NCBI RefSeq assembly: GCF_002631205.1 | Contig: NZ_PDLO01000002.1 | Coordinates: forward strand, 434,001-498,000 | Reading direction: 5' to 3' | Source of the DNA: Neolewinella marina | GTDB lineage: Bacteria; Bacteroidota; Bacteroidia; Chitinophagales; Saprospiraceae | Length of the DNA stretch: 64,000 bases | Shown: in pieces, positions 35,283-43,775 of the stretch | Layout of the letters: each line of letters begins with the position of its first letter | Numbering within the stretch: the first letter of the stretch is position 1 | Translations under genes and position numbers: made by a program | Notes under the pieces: model-generated | The model's input: the letters and a program-made list of their open reading frames with translations, nothing else | Database searches by the model: none | What the model was told of the DNA's origin: nothing

Positions 35283-37058
35283 ATGCTCCCGCCCTTGCGC
35301 CCTTTGCTCATATTACTCCTGACCCTCATACTGGGCGACCTGGCCGCCCAGGTGGCGGCACCGGACTTCCGCTGTACCCGCTCCGAAGCCGGAGGTGAGA
35401 TCCTGACCTGGGAGAACGTAGCCAACGATTGCGGCAGCTACCGCGGCACCCGGATCTACCGTGCGGAATCCGCCGACGGCCCCTATGCCCTGCTGGCTAC
35501 CCTGACCGACCCGGCGGCCACGGAATACCGCGACGAGAACCCGGCGGGGCTCCAGCTTTTCTACTATCTGAACTACGACTACGACTGTCCCGGTGCGACG
35601 GTCATGAACAGCGACACCCTCGACAGCTTCATCCCCGTTACCCCGGCCATTCACTTCGTCAGCGTAGTCGACGGTGACCCGGTAATCTACTGGACGGCCT
35701 CCCCTTCCCCGGAAGTCAACCGCTACGTCATCCTGGAGGTCACCGACAGCGGCGTTTTCCCCGTGGATACCGTGGGGCAGGTCACCTCCTACCGGGTTAC
35801 GGGACTTTCACCGGATGGCCTGCTCGACCGCCGCTACCGGGTGGCCGCCCTGGATGCCTGCGGCAACGACAGTCCGCAAAGCGCCATCCGCTCCCCGCTG
35901 GGCCTGGGGGGCTCCGGGGGCTTGGGGTGTGATTCCGACATCACCTTCTTCCCCGTGGTGGGTCGGGATTCCGCGGGCAACGTGCCCGATTCAACCTTCC
36001 TGCTCACCGGCGCCGACAGCCTGGAATTATTCGTTTCGGTGAACGGCGGCGGCTACGCCTCCGCCACCAAACTTCCGGCTACCGGGGTACCGCTGTTGAC
36101 CTACTCCGGGGCCAACGACGGCGACAGCCTGTGCTTCTACGTGGAGATCGACTTTGCGGGGCTCGACGCGCGCCAGCGGACCACCACCTATTGCCAGCTT
36201 ATCGACATCTCGCAACCGGTACGCGACTTCCCCCTTTACGGCGTAGAGGTTGGCCTCGACGGTCGCCTCCGGTTTGCCTACGCCTACCCCGATCCTCTAC
36301 CGGCTACCTACGCCACGGAACTGCAGCAGACGGGCCCCTCGGGGCCGGGCCGCTATCTCGATGTAGCCTTGGACCTGCTCACCGGAGGAGAATTCATCAC
36401 TGCTGCTCCCCTGCCGGCCGTGGCCCGGGATTCCTTCCGCTTTGTTCTGACCGATGATTGCGGCCGGTCGGGAACCAGCAACTACGCAAGCCCGGTCATC
36501 CTCACCGCCCTCTCCCTCGGTACCGGGGCGGCATCCTTGAGCTGGAGCACCCTGGAGAACGGCCTGGCCGGTACCACCACCTACACCGTCTACCGGTTGG
36601 CGGCGGACAGTACCCTCACCCCCCTGGCCACCGGATTGACCGCCCTGGATTACCTCGACGATGCACCGCCGACCGGCACCCCGCCCTGCTATCGGGTGGA
36701 GGCCAGTTTTCGGCCCGAAGGACAGTCGGAAGAATACACCTTCCTCTCCAACCCCGTCTGCGTGGCCCGCCCCACCGAGGTTTACCTGCCCAATGCCTTC
36801 AGCCCCGTGGCCGACCGGGAAGTGAATCGGGTATTCCGGCCCATCTTTACCAATCCGGCGGACCTCAGCGGTTACCGCTTCAGCGTGTATGACCGCTGGG
36901 GCGGACAGCTGTTCACCACCGAAGACCCACTGGCAGGGTGGGACGGTACCCTGGCCGGGCGCTCCGCGCCGGCCGGCAGCTACGTCTACCTGGTCACCTT
37001 TACTTCCGGCGGCGAAAACTTAGTAAGCCGATCCGGCGTTGTGCACTTACTTTACTGA
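35283..37058 (+). CDS. Secreted protein with gliding motility-associated (T9SS type B) C-terminal domain
   Basis: A 591-residue protein with a signal peptide (to about LAAQ, residue 22), a series of fibronectin type III-like domains (for example FRCTRSEAGGEILTWENV and IHFVSVVDGDPVIYWTAS) and a C-terminal CHU_C domain: YLPNAFSPVADREVNRVFRP, then YRFSVYDRWGGQLFTTED, WDGT and GSYVYLVTF. This C-terminal domain sends proteins through the type IX secretion system to the cell surface. The ligand is unknown. It is followed by the tRNA-Cys promoter. Confidence 0.9.
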   Translation: MLPPLRPLLILLLTLILGDLAAQVAAPDFRCTRSEAGGEILTWENVANDCGSYRGTRIYRAESADGPYALLATLTDPAATEYRDENPAGLQLFYYLNYDYDCPGATVMNSDTLDSFIPVTPAIHFVSVVDGDPVIYWTASPSPEVNRYVILEVTDSGVFPVDTVGQVTSYRVTGLSPDGLLDRRYRVAALDACGNDSPQSAIRSPLGLGGSGGLGCDSDITFFPVVGRDSAGNVPDSTFLLTGADSLELFVSVNGGGYASATKLPATGVPLLTYSGANDGDSLCFYVEIDFAGLDARQRTTTYCQLIDISQPVRDFPLYGVEVGLDGRLRFAYAYPDPLPATYATELQQTGPSGPGRYLDVALDLLTGGEFITAAPLPAVARDSFRFVLTDDCGRSGTSNYASPVILTALSLGTGAASLSWSTLENGLAGTTTYTVYRLAADSTLTPLATGLTALDYLDDAPPTGTPPCYRVEASFRPEGQSEEYTFLSNPVCVARPTEVYLPNAFSPVADREVNRVFRPIFTNPADLSGYRFSVYDRWGGQLFTTEDPLAGWDGTLAGRSAPAGSYVYLVTFTSGGENLVSRSGVVHLLY

Positions 37059-37076
37059 AAGAAACCGGTCGCAAAG

Positions 37077-37108
37077 TTTGGCGCTCCCCGGGCGCCCGTT
37101 TACTTTTG
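37077..37108 (+). promoter_or_regulatory. Promoter of tRNA-Cys
   Basis: TTTG (37077-37080), a 20-bp spacer and TACTTTTG (37101-37108) match the consensus. The mature tRNA starts 11 bp after the -7 box. Confidence 0.77.
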
Positions 37109-37118
37109 CGGCCTATCC

Positions 37119-37189
37119 GGTTGGGTGGCCGAGTGGCTAGGCAAAGGTCTGCAAAACCTTGTACGGCGGTTCGAATCCGCTCCCAACCT
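37119..37189 (+). tRNA. tRNA-Cys (GCA anticodon)
   Basis: A 71-nt cloverleaf. The acceptor stem pairs GGTTGGG (37119-37125) with CCCAACC (37182-37188), the discriminator is T, the anticodon stem is AAGGT/ACCTT around loop CTGCAAA with anticodon GCA, and the T arm is CGGCGGTTCGAATCCGC. CCA is not encoded. A consensus promoter precedes it and a hairpin follows. Confidence 0.95.
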
Positions 37190-37195
37190 CATCGC

Positions 37196-37232
37196 CGGCC
37201 CGGCACCTGACGTTCGTCTGGGTGTCGGGCCG
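37196..37232 (+). terminator. Terminator of tRNA-Cys
   Basis: CGGCCCGGCACC (37196-37207) pairs with GGTGTCGGGCCG (37221-37232) with one mismatch, followed by CTTTGTTTT. Confidence 0.8.
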
Positions 37233-37452
37233 CTTTGTTTTCGCTCCCCCGCCTCCCTGGCGCTGCGTAATTCCCCATATTTTTTTCCAGAATATTCCCC
37301 GAGCCGAAATCCGGGAGATTCAACATTTGCTGGATTCCGACGATCCACGGCACCTGCGTCCGCGCCCCGGGGACTTCTTGCGTATTGATTATCAGCGAAA
37401 TGGAATTTAATTTAAATGAGGTTTACACTATGAACTGACAATCGCTTATTCC

Positions 37453-40164
37453 ATGACGCTACGCTACTTCCCCGCGCGCTACGCGCCGGCCGGGGCCATG
37501 GCCCTGTGCACCCTGTTGTTTGCCGCAAATCTCGTCGCTCAATACGGGCGGGTTCCCGAGGCCTTTTATCAGCGGTACCTCTACGAACCCGAATGTGAGG
37601 CCGTCGGCAGCGGATTGCGGAAAGGGGAAGACACCACCGCCACCAGCGACGAATACCTGGCCCCCAACGGGGCGGTATTCCCCGACGGCGCGCCCGGTGA
37701 CGACCCGGCAGGTTACGTTCGCCTCCACTTCGATCCCCAGGCCGATGCCGCCGGGGAATACGATTACGAACCCTACTTCCGGCTGCGGCAGACCGAGCCC
37801 GGCCCAGTGTCCCTGTGGCTGCGGACCAACGGTGGCGACTGGACGCTGCGCACCTACACCACCGCCTACGCCCGGACCGCCGACGGGGGGTGGACCTGGG
37901 TACCCGACGTGCTCGTGCACGACGAAGAAAACATCCTCGGACTGCAGGGCGATACCCTGCTGACACTGGACGTGGCCTTCACCCGCGCCGACCAGCAACT
38001 CGACCAGGTGTACCTGGAATCGGTAAATTTTTCTGATTATCACTACTCGACGCTGCGCCCCTTTGCGTACGACCTGCCGGGCACCAACTGTCCGGATTTT
38101 ACCAACCTTCCCCCGGTGGCGATATTGGAGCCGGGATTTGAGACAATCGTCACTCCGCGCTCTGGTCCGTTGTACCTCAGCGCCGCAGAATCATACGACC
38201 CGGATGGGGTAGTCGTTAATTACGATTTCACCACCACTTCCGGCGAATGGGATTGGGGAAACCTTGACCCTTCCCAACCGGATATACTTTTGTATTTCCC
38301 CGATGGAATTACCCTGATTACCGTAACGGTCTACGATTTTTACGGTGCCAGTGCATTAGATTCTACCCTGTATAACCTCATCCACCGGGATAATGGGATG
38401 GGTAACGGACCGTATTACCGCGTTGATGTGGAATGCGCAGAGGTGGGCAGTAACTGGACGTTGACCGATCATCCACGAAGACCAGGTGACCTGATCGCCG
38501 TTGCACCGGCGGAACCCTCCGCTAACCAGGTAGCGGAAGATATCCCGGAGAACAAATTGCGCTTTGTAATCCCCGATGTACCGGAGGACTACGATGCGTA
38601 CGGCTCCAGGTACCATATGATGGGGGTGTTCACCCAACCGCAGCCAGAGTGGAACTGCCTTTGGGTAAACTTCAACGGGACGGGATGGCATAGATGGGAA
38701 GTGATAGATGCGGTGTCCATTTATGCCAATATTCCCATGCAGCCCGGGGATAATGTAGTTGAGCTGGCCTATTGCAGTGCTAACCTGGGATTGGAATATC
38801 TGAACTTCAGCCCCGAAATTGGAATATCCCACCCCTACACCATCTACGAAGGATTGGGCGACGCCACCTGGATTCGAGACGTCACCTGCGACGAACCCCT
38901 CGCCTCAGAATTCTGGCTGGAAGCCGAATGTGCCGACTACGGAGAGCGGTGGCAACTGCGCAACGCCACCGGTGCCTCCCGCGGCGGCTACCTCGTTGTC
39001 GACGGCCCGAACGCCTACTCTTCCCCGCCGGCCGATGATCCGGCCAACTACGTGCGGTTCCCGGTCGAGCACGCCGCCGCCGGCACCTACTACCTGCAGG
39101 CCCGCATCAACGCCCCCAGCAGCCTGGACGACTCCTACTACGTGCGGGTAAACGAAGGGCCCTGGTACGCCTGGAAATCGGGCATCCGTCGGAAGGGCGG
39201 CTTTCAGTGGAACCTGTTGCCCGGGGGCGGGGTCACCCTGGAGGAGGGGGCCAACACCATCGACTTCGCCTACCGGGAGGATGGCACCGAACTGGACAAG
39301 ATCTACCTGGGCCCCACCGCGGCGCTCCTCAGCGGAACCGGAGGGGAGGCTTCGGACTGCCCGGCCCCCGTCATGCAGCCGGTGGTCGAGTGGCTGGAGG
39401 CGGAGTGCGCCCCCCACGGCGGGGCCTGGACGATCCGACAGGATAGTGACGCCAGCAACGGGGCCTACCTCGTGGCCCTGACCGGCAACTCCCTGAAAGT
39501 CCCCCCCCCGTCTCTGCCGGAAAACCTGATCACCTTCCACCTTGACGTTCCGGACTACGGGCAGGAACAACAGCTGTTCCTCTACGGGCGCATCGCCGCC
39601 GCCGCCCCCGACGATGATTCCTTCTGGGTGCGGCTGAACGGAGGGCAGTGGTACGCCTGGAATTCCCTGAAACACGGTCCCGGAGTTTTCCAGTGGAACC
39701 GACTGCCCCTGACGTTGCCGGCCACTCCCGGCGTGCGCCACACCATCGAGTTCGCCTACCGCGAGAACGGGACGTGGTTGGACGGGATCTACGTTACCTC
39801 GCTGGACGCCCCCCCCTCTGCCCTGCTGGCTCCGGGATACGCCTGCGGGGCCGCGGGATCCGAAGTCGCAGCCGAAGCCTCCGTTTCTCCGGCTCCGACG
39901 GCGGTGGCCTCCGGAATGGAAATGAGTCTCTACCCCAACCCCGTCCTCGATGAGCTCACCCTTGAATTGAACGGCGACTACGCCGGGCCTCTCCACGGGA
40001 AGGTGTACGACGCCGCCGGCCGGGTGCTGCGGACGGTGACCTACGAGAAGGAAGCCGGCCCCTTCCGTACCCTGCTGCGGGTGAGCGAGTTACCGGCCGG
40101 GGTCTACCGCCTGAGGATCATCCAGGGGGACCGCCAGAGCGTACAAACTTTCCTCCGGCTGTAG
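37453..40164 (+). CDS. T9SS type A cargo protein with repeated carbohydrate-binding-like modules (paralogue 1)
   Basis: A 903-residue secreted protein. After a signal peptide (to about NLVAQ, residue 32) come module 1 (about 42-195, EPECEAVGS), a PKD-like domain (about 220-306, PPVAILEPG and DSYDPDG-like), module 2 (about 321-455), module 3 (about 487-620, FWLEAECADYG) and module 4 (about 645-786, WLEAECAPHG). It ends in a type A sorting domain (about 826-903, SLYPNPVLDELTLELNG). The modules share EAEC..G..W openings and GGxWYAW plus FAYRE motifs, like CBM6/35-type sandwiches, so glycan binding at the cell surface is inferred. The middle part (about 38100-38830) is lower in GC. Confidence 0.85.
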   Translation: MTLRYFPARYAPAGAMALCTLLFAANLVAQYGRVPEAFYQRYLYEPECEAVGSGLRKGEDTTATSDEYLAPNGAVFPDGAPGDDPAGYVRLHFDPQADAAGEYDYEPYFRLRQTEPGPVSLWLRTNGGDWTLRTYTTAYARTADGGWTWVPDVLVHDEENILGLQGDTLLTLDVAFTRADQQLDQVYLESVNFSDYHYSTLRPFAYDLPGTNCPDFTNLPPVAILEPGFETIVTPRSGPLYLSAAESYDPDGVVVNYDFTTTSGEWDWGNLDPSQPDILLYFPDGITLITVTVYDFYGASALDSTLYNLIHRDNGMGNGPYYRVDVECAEVGSNWTLTDHPRRPGDLIAVAPAEPSANQVAEDIPENKLRFVIPDVPEDYDAYGSRYHMMGVFTQPQPEWNCLWVNFNGTGWHRWEVIDAVSIYANIPMQPGDNVVELAYCSANLGLEYLNFSPEIGISHPYTIYEGLGDATWIRDVTCDEPLASEFWLEAECADYGERWQLRNATGASRGGYLVVDGPNAYSSPPADDPANYVRFPVEHAAAGTYYLQARINAPSSLDDSYYVRVNEGPWYAWKSGIRRKGGFQWNLLPGGGVTLEEGANTIDFAYREDGTELDKIYLGPTAALLSGTGGEASDCPAPVMQPVVEWLEAECAPHGGAWTIRQDSDASNGAYLVALTGNSLKVPPPSLPENLITFHLDVPDYGQEQQLFLYGRIAAAAPDDDSFWVRLNGGQWYAWNSLKHGPGVFQWNRLPLTLPATPGVRHTIEFAYRENGTWLDGIYVTSLDAPPSALLAPGYACGAAGSEVAAEASVSPAPTAVASGMEMSLYPNPVLDELTLELNGDYAGPLHGKVYDAAGRVLRTVTYEKEAGPFRTLLRVSELPAGVYRLRIIQGDRQSVQTFLRL
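39928..40164 (+). repeat. 237-bp 3'-terminal block shared with paralogue 2 (copy 1)
   Basis: From the YPNP motif codons to the stop codon this block differs from 43420-43656 at only seven of 237 positions by my count. Sequence just outside both ends is unrelated. It encodes the T9SS sorting domain. Confidence 0.93.
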
Positions 40165-40452
40165 CTTTCGTCCGGACCATAAACGCGTATCCCGGAAGAG
40201 CCCCAGTGTCGGCGGTAAGGCACCGCCACTACACTTATTCCGGGGCTAAACCCTGGAGTGCAGACCCGGGCCGGCTGTCTATCGGATCGCAACCTATTAC
40301 TTATCAGTCCCTGTCGGGGAAGGTCGATTCAGGTGCGTGAGAGCCAATAATTCAGGCATACCAGTGAAGGGCGTCGCCCATCTGGAGCGACTATTTACCC
40401 AAAGGTGGGATACCTTTTTGGGGGGACCCTCATAAACCTCATAAACGCCACT
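40165..40452. other. Intergenic region between the two cargo paralogues
   Basis: A 288-bp region with no convincing gene. A hairpin (GGCGGT 40211-40216 with ACCGCC 40222-40227, extended by AGTGT/ACACT) may end transcription of paralogue 1. I find no consensus promoter for paralogue 2. Confidence 0.5.
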
Positions 40453-43400
40453 ATGCAACACCGCTTCACTCGATGGTGCCGACGTGCCGGTTATGGCCGC
40501 GGCTTATTCTTCCTCATGCTTTGTTCCACCGCCCTGGCCGCCCAGTCCGGCATCGCACCGGAACCTGTCCCTGACTTTGTGACCCGCCGTTTCCTTTACG
40601 AACCCGAATGCGAACAGGTCGGCAGTGCGCTCAATATTGTGGACGACACAACCGCTTCCAGCGGCCAATACCTGGCAGCTTCCACAACCGTGTTCCCCAC
40701 CGACGCTCCGCGGGAAGCGGCCGCGCATTACGTGCGCCTGCACTTCAGCCCTTACCCCAGCAGATACCCCCCGGAAGACTACCTCCCCTATTTTCGGATC
40801 CGCAAGGGTGAAACCGGTCCCGCCATGCTTTGGCTGCGCGCCAATGGTGGCCCTTGGCAATTGCGCACTTTTCCTGCTGAGTACTCCACGACTGCCGATG
40901 CCGCAGGATGGAAATGGGTGTATAACGACGCCGCAGAGGCCGGTCTGGGGTTGAACGGTGACACGCTGAAATCGCTCGATATCGCCTTCACCCACCCCGA
41001 CCAGCAACTCGATGAGGTATACCTGGAAGATCCCGGTATAACCTCCCGACAATATCTCCCCCTGCCCTTCGATGCCCGGCTGTCGGGATCGAACTGCCCT
41101 GATTTTGTCAACATTCCACCGGTGGCGATCCTGGATCCGGGCGAGGAAAACATGACCAAGGAACCGTATCCTTCTTTTGTCACCAGTGCGAGCGACTCGT
41201 ACGATCCCGACGGTTTTATTGTGAGCTACAATTTCACTTCCGCTGGTTTCGGAGATTATGATCCGGCTGAACCGTATTTCAGATTTGCGTTTGACAACCC
41301 TCAAGATCAGGAAGTAGCCGTTACGGTGTACGATTGGTACGGCGCGTCCGGTCGCGACACCAGCCTCTGGCGGATTTTTCCCGGCGACCTGTACACCAGC
41401 ACCCGGCCCTATTATCGGCTGGGGAGCAGTTGTGCACAGGCGGGTGACTACTGGCGCCTGTCCGCCGAACCCGCAAGTGAGTACGGCCCGGCGGCAATTG
41501 GCGGGACGGCGGCCTCAACGGAGAGCCCACCCGACGATTTGCCTGAGCATCAACTGCGCTACGTCATTCGCGACGTACCTGCGGCGGATATTGACGAATA
41601 CGTTTCCCGGTATTATTTGGGAGGCGTGTTCACCCTTCCCAATACCGAGGGCAATTGCGTATGGGTAAACATCAACGAAACGGGTTGGGTCAAATGGACG
41701 ATCATTGAGGAAGCATCTTACTTCAACCAATTTGGATTTGACCTGGAAGAAGGTGACAATACCATCCACCTGGCTTACTGTAGTCCGGAGTTGCAGGTCG
41801 ATTACTTAGTCCTGAGTCCGGACACCGGTTATCCCAGTTTCTTTAATCCCGACTATCTATACCCCCACCGTGTCATTGATCTGACGTGCCCGGATGCCTC
41901 CGGATTTTGGCTGGAAGCCGAATGCGCCGATTACGGCGGGCGGTGGAAGCTTCGCGGCAACCCGTTGGCTTCCCGCGGTGGCTACCTGGTGGTAAACGAC
42001 GGGAACGCCTATGATGGACCGCCGGAAGATGATCCTCGGAACTACGTTCGATTCACCGTCCCTCAGGCCGCAGCTGGAACCTATCAACTACAGGCCCTGA
42101 TCAACGCCCCGAGTAACCTGGACGATTCCTATTACGTACGCGTTAATGACGGCGACTGGTACGCCTGGAGGTCCGGCATCAAACGTGGTGCCGGCTTTCA
42201 GTGGAACCTATTCCCTGGCGAAGGGATCCTACTACATGAGGGCGATAACACCGTCGATTTTGCCTATCGGGAAGATGGGACCGGATTGGATAAAATCTAT
42301 ATCGGCGACATTGCTGCTCCAATCTCCGGGCTGGGTACGGAAGCAATCGACTGTGAATTGGTGCCGCCTACTCCGGTGAACCGCTGGCTCGAGGCGGAAT
42401 GTGCCGTTGTGGGCAGCGCGTGGACGATGACGCGAGATCCGTCTGCCAGTAATTATACCCAGGCAGCAACGAGTTTGGATGCCATCTCCCCGGAGCGACC
42501 CATTAACTTTCCAGCCGAAAACGTGATCCGCTTTGAAATGGAGTTGGATGCGGGATCGGCCAATCAGCTGTTGTTCCTGCATGGGCGCATCCGAGCGGAC
42601 AATCAGCGTCAAAATTCCTTTTGGGTGCGCTACAATGGTGGCAAATGGTATGCCTGGACCTCGATCAGAACCGACCAGCCCGGCTTCCAGTGGCAGCGTC
42701 TGCCTGAATCCCTGGAGGAATCATTGATTGGCACCAATACCATCGAAATCGCCTACCGTGAGCGCGGTACGGTTTTGGACGGGATTATGGTCAGTTCATC
42801 GAACCGCCTACCCAGCGGTCCGCCCCCCAGCACAATTCCTTGTGGACCTACGCACGTTGGGTGGGAAGCCGAGTGTGGCATTGGCAAATCCACCGGCGGC
42901 TGGACCGTTTTCTCAGACCAGGATGCAGGCTCCGGACAGTACGTTCAATTTATCGGAGAACGTCAAATGAGCATTCCGACCACCGGTGTTCCGGGACAGC
43001 AGCTGCAATATGAGGTAGAGATTACGTCGCAAGGCATCTACCACCTCTTCCTGCGGCTCAACGCCCGCGACAACGGCAGAAACTCTGTTTGGGTGCAGGT
43101 CGACGATGGCAAATGGATTAAGATGTGGGAAGAGATTGGTGGCGCGCAGCTCCGTACCGACGGCTTTCAGTGGCGCAAGGTCAATGACGACGGCGGAGAC
43201 CTTTTCTTTCCTCTCGACGTTGGTACGCATACCATTCACATCGCCAATCGAGAATCGGAAACGGCCATTGACCGCCTGTTTTTATCCTTCGACCCCGAAG
43301 TACCCAATGACTGGCAATATCCGTTTCCGGCCTGTGCTGCCCCAGCTCAACTGGCGCCGCTTAAAGCTTCTACGCTCCGGCTACCGTCTGCCACGGAAAC

Positions 43401-43656
43401 CCAGCCGCCGGGGTTAGACCTCTACCCCAACCCCGTCCTCGATGAGCTCACCCTAGAATTGAACAGCGACTACGCCGGGCCCCTCCACGGGAAGGTGTAC
43501 GACGCCGCCGGCCGAGTGCTGCGGACGGTGACCTACGAGAAGGAAGCCGGCCCCTTCCGTACCCGGCTGCGGGTGAGCGAGTTACCGGCCGGGGTCTACC
43601 GCCTGAGGATCATCCAGGGGGACCGCCAAAGCGTACAAACTTTCCTCCGACTGTAG
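40453..43656 (+). CDS. T9SS type A cargo protein with five carbohydrate-binding-like modules (paralogue 2)
   Basis: A 1067-residue protein from ATG 40453 (MQHRFTRWCRR, then a signal peptide to about LAAQ); the frame is open upstream, but the signal peptide supports this start. Order: module 1 (about 46-195), PKD-like (about 222-306), module 2 (about 320-456), module 3 (about 485-618), module 4 (about 643-780), module 5 (about 802-946, GWEAECGIGKSTGGW, absent from paralogue 1) and a type A sorting domain (about 990-1067). Modules 1-4 align one to one with paralogue 1. The body has lower GC than its neighbours, while the last 237 bp are GC-rich and nearly identical to paralogue 1. Confidence 0.85.
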   Translation: MQHRFTRWCRRAGYGRGLFFLMLCSTALAAQSGIAPEPVPDFVTRRFLYEPECEQVGSALNIVDDTTASSGQYLAASTTVFPTDAPREAAAHYVRLHFSPYPSRYPPEDYLPYFRIRKGETGPAMLWLRANGGPWQLRTFPAEYSTTADAAGWKWVYNDAAEAGLGLNGDTLKSLDIAFTHPDQQLDEVYLEDPGITSRQYLPLPFDARLSGSNCPDFVNIPPVAILDPGEENMTKEPYPSFVTSASDSYDPDGFIVSYNFTSAGFGDYDPAEPYFRFAFDNPQDQEVAVTVYDWYGASGRDTSLWRIFPGDLYTSTRPYYRLGSSCAQAGDYWRLSAEPASEYGPAAIGGTAASTESPPDDLPEHQLRYVIRDVPAADIDEYVSRYYLGGVFTLPNTEGNCVWVNINETGWVKWTIIEEASYFNQFGFDLEEGDNTIHLAYCSPELQVDYLVLSPDTGYPSFFNPDYLYPHRVIDLTCPDASGFWLEAECADYGGRWKLRGNPLASRGGYLVVNDGNAYDGPPEDDPRNYVRFTVPQAAAGTYQLQALINAPSNLDDSYYVRVNDGDWYAWRSGIKRGAGFQWNLFPGEGILLHEGDNTVDFAYREDGTGLDKIYIGDIAAPISGLGTEAIDCELVPPTPVNRWLEAECAVVGSAWTMTRDPSASNYTQAATSLDAISPERPINFPAENVIRFEMELDAGSANQLLFLHGRIRADNQRQNSFWVRYNGGKWYAWTSIRTDQPGFQWQRLPESLEESLIGTNTIEIAYRERGTVLDGIMVSSSNRLPSGPPPSTIPCGPTHVGWEAECGIGKSTGGWTVFSDQDAGSGQYVQFIGERQMSIPTTGVPGQQLQYEVEITSQGIYHLFLRLNARDNGRNSVWVQVDDGKWIKMWEEIGGAQLRTDGFQWRKVNDDGGDLFFPLDVGTHTIHIANRESETAIDRLFLSFDPEVPNDWQYPFPACAAPAQLAPLKASTLRLPSATETQPPGLDLYPNPVLDELTLELNSDYAGPLHGKVYDAAGRVLRTVTYEKEAGPFRTRLRVSELPAGVYRLRIIQGDRQSVQTFLRL
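43420..43656 (+). repeat. 237-bp 3'-terminal block shared with paralogue 1 (copy 2)
   Basis: Nearly identical to 39928-40164 (seven mismatches counted, mostly third-position). The identity starts at the YPNP motif and stops at the TAG codon. Confidence 0.93.
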
Positions 43657-43657
43657 C

Positions 43658-43687
43658 CTTGGTTAAGGCGATTTTTCCGTATCTTTG
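43658..43687 (+). promoter_or_regulatory. Promoter of rpsA
   Basis: TATCTTTG (43680-43687) followed by CGCC is a clear -7 box. CTTG (43658-43661) at an 18-bp spacing could serve as -33. The leader to the ATG at 43776 is about 85 nt. Confidence 0.62.
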
Positions 43688-43775
43688 CGCCTCCTAAGCC
43701 ATACCCTGGCATTGGGTGGGGAAAAGTCGCCCCCGAAGCGGCCCAACTGTATAACTTTTTTAAACCTATCACGTC

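Noticed and set aside
37125-37410. Two short open frames overlapping tRNA-Cys and its terminator
   Set aside because: They begin inside the tRNA and run through the terminator hairpin; the protein sequences have no recognisable features.
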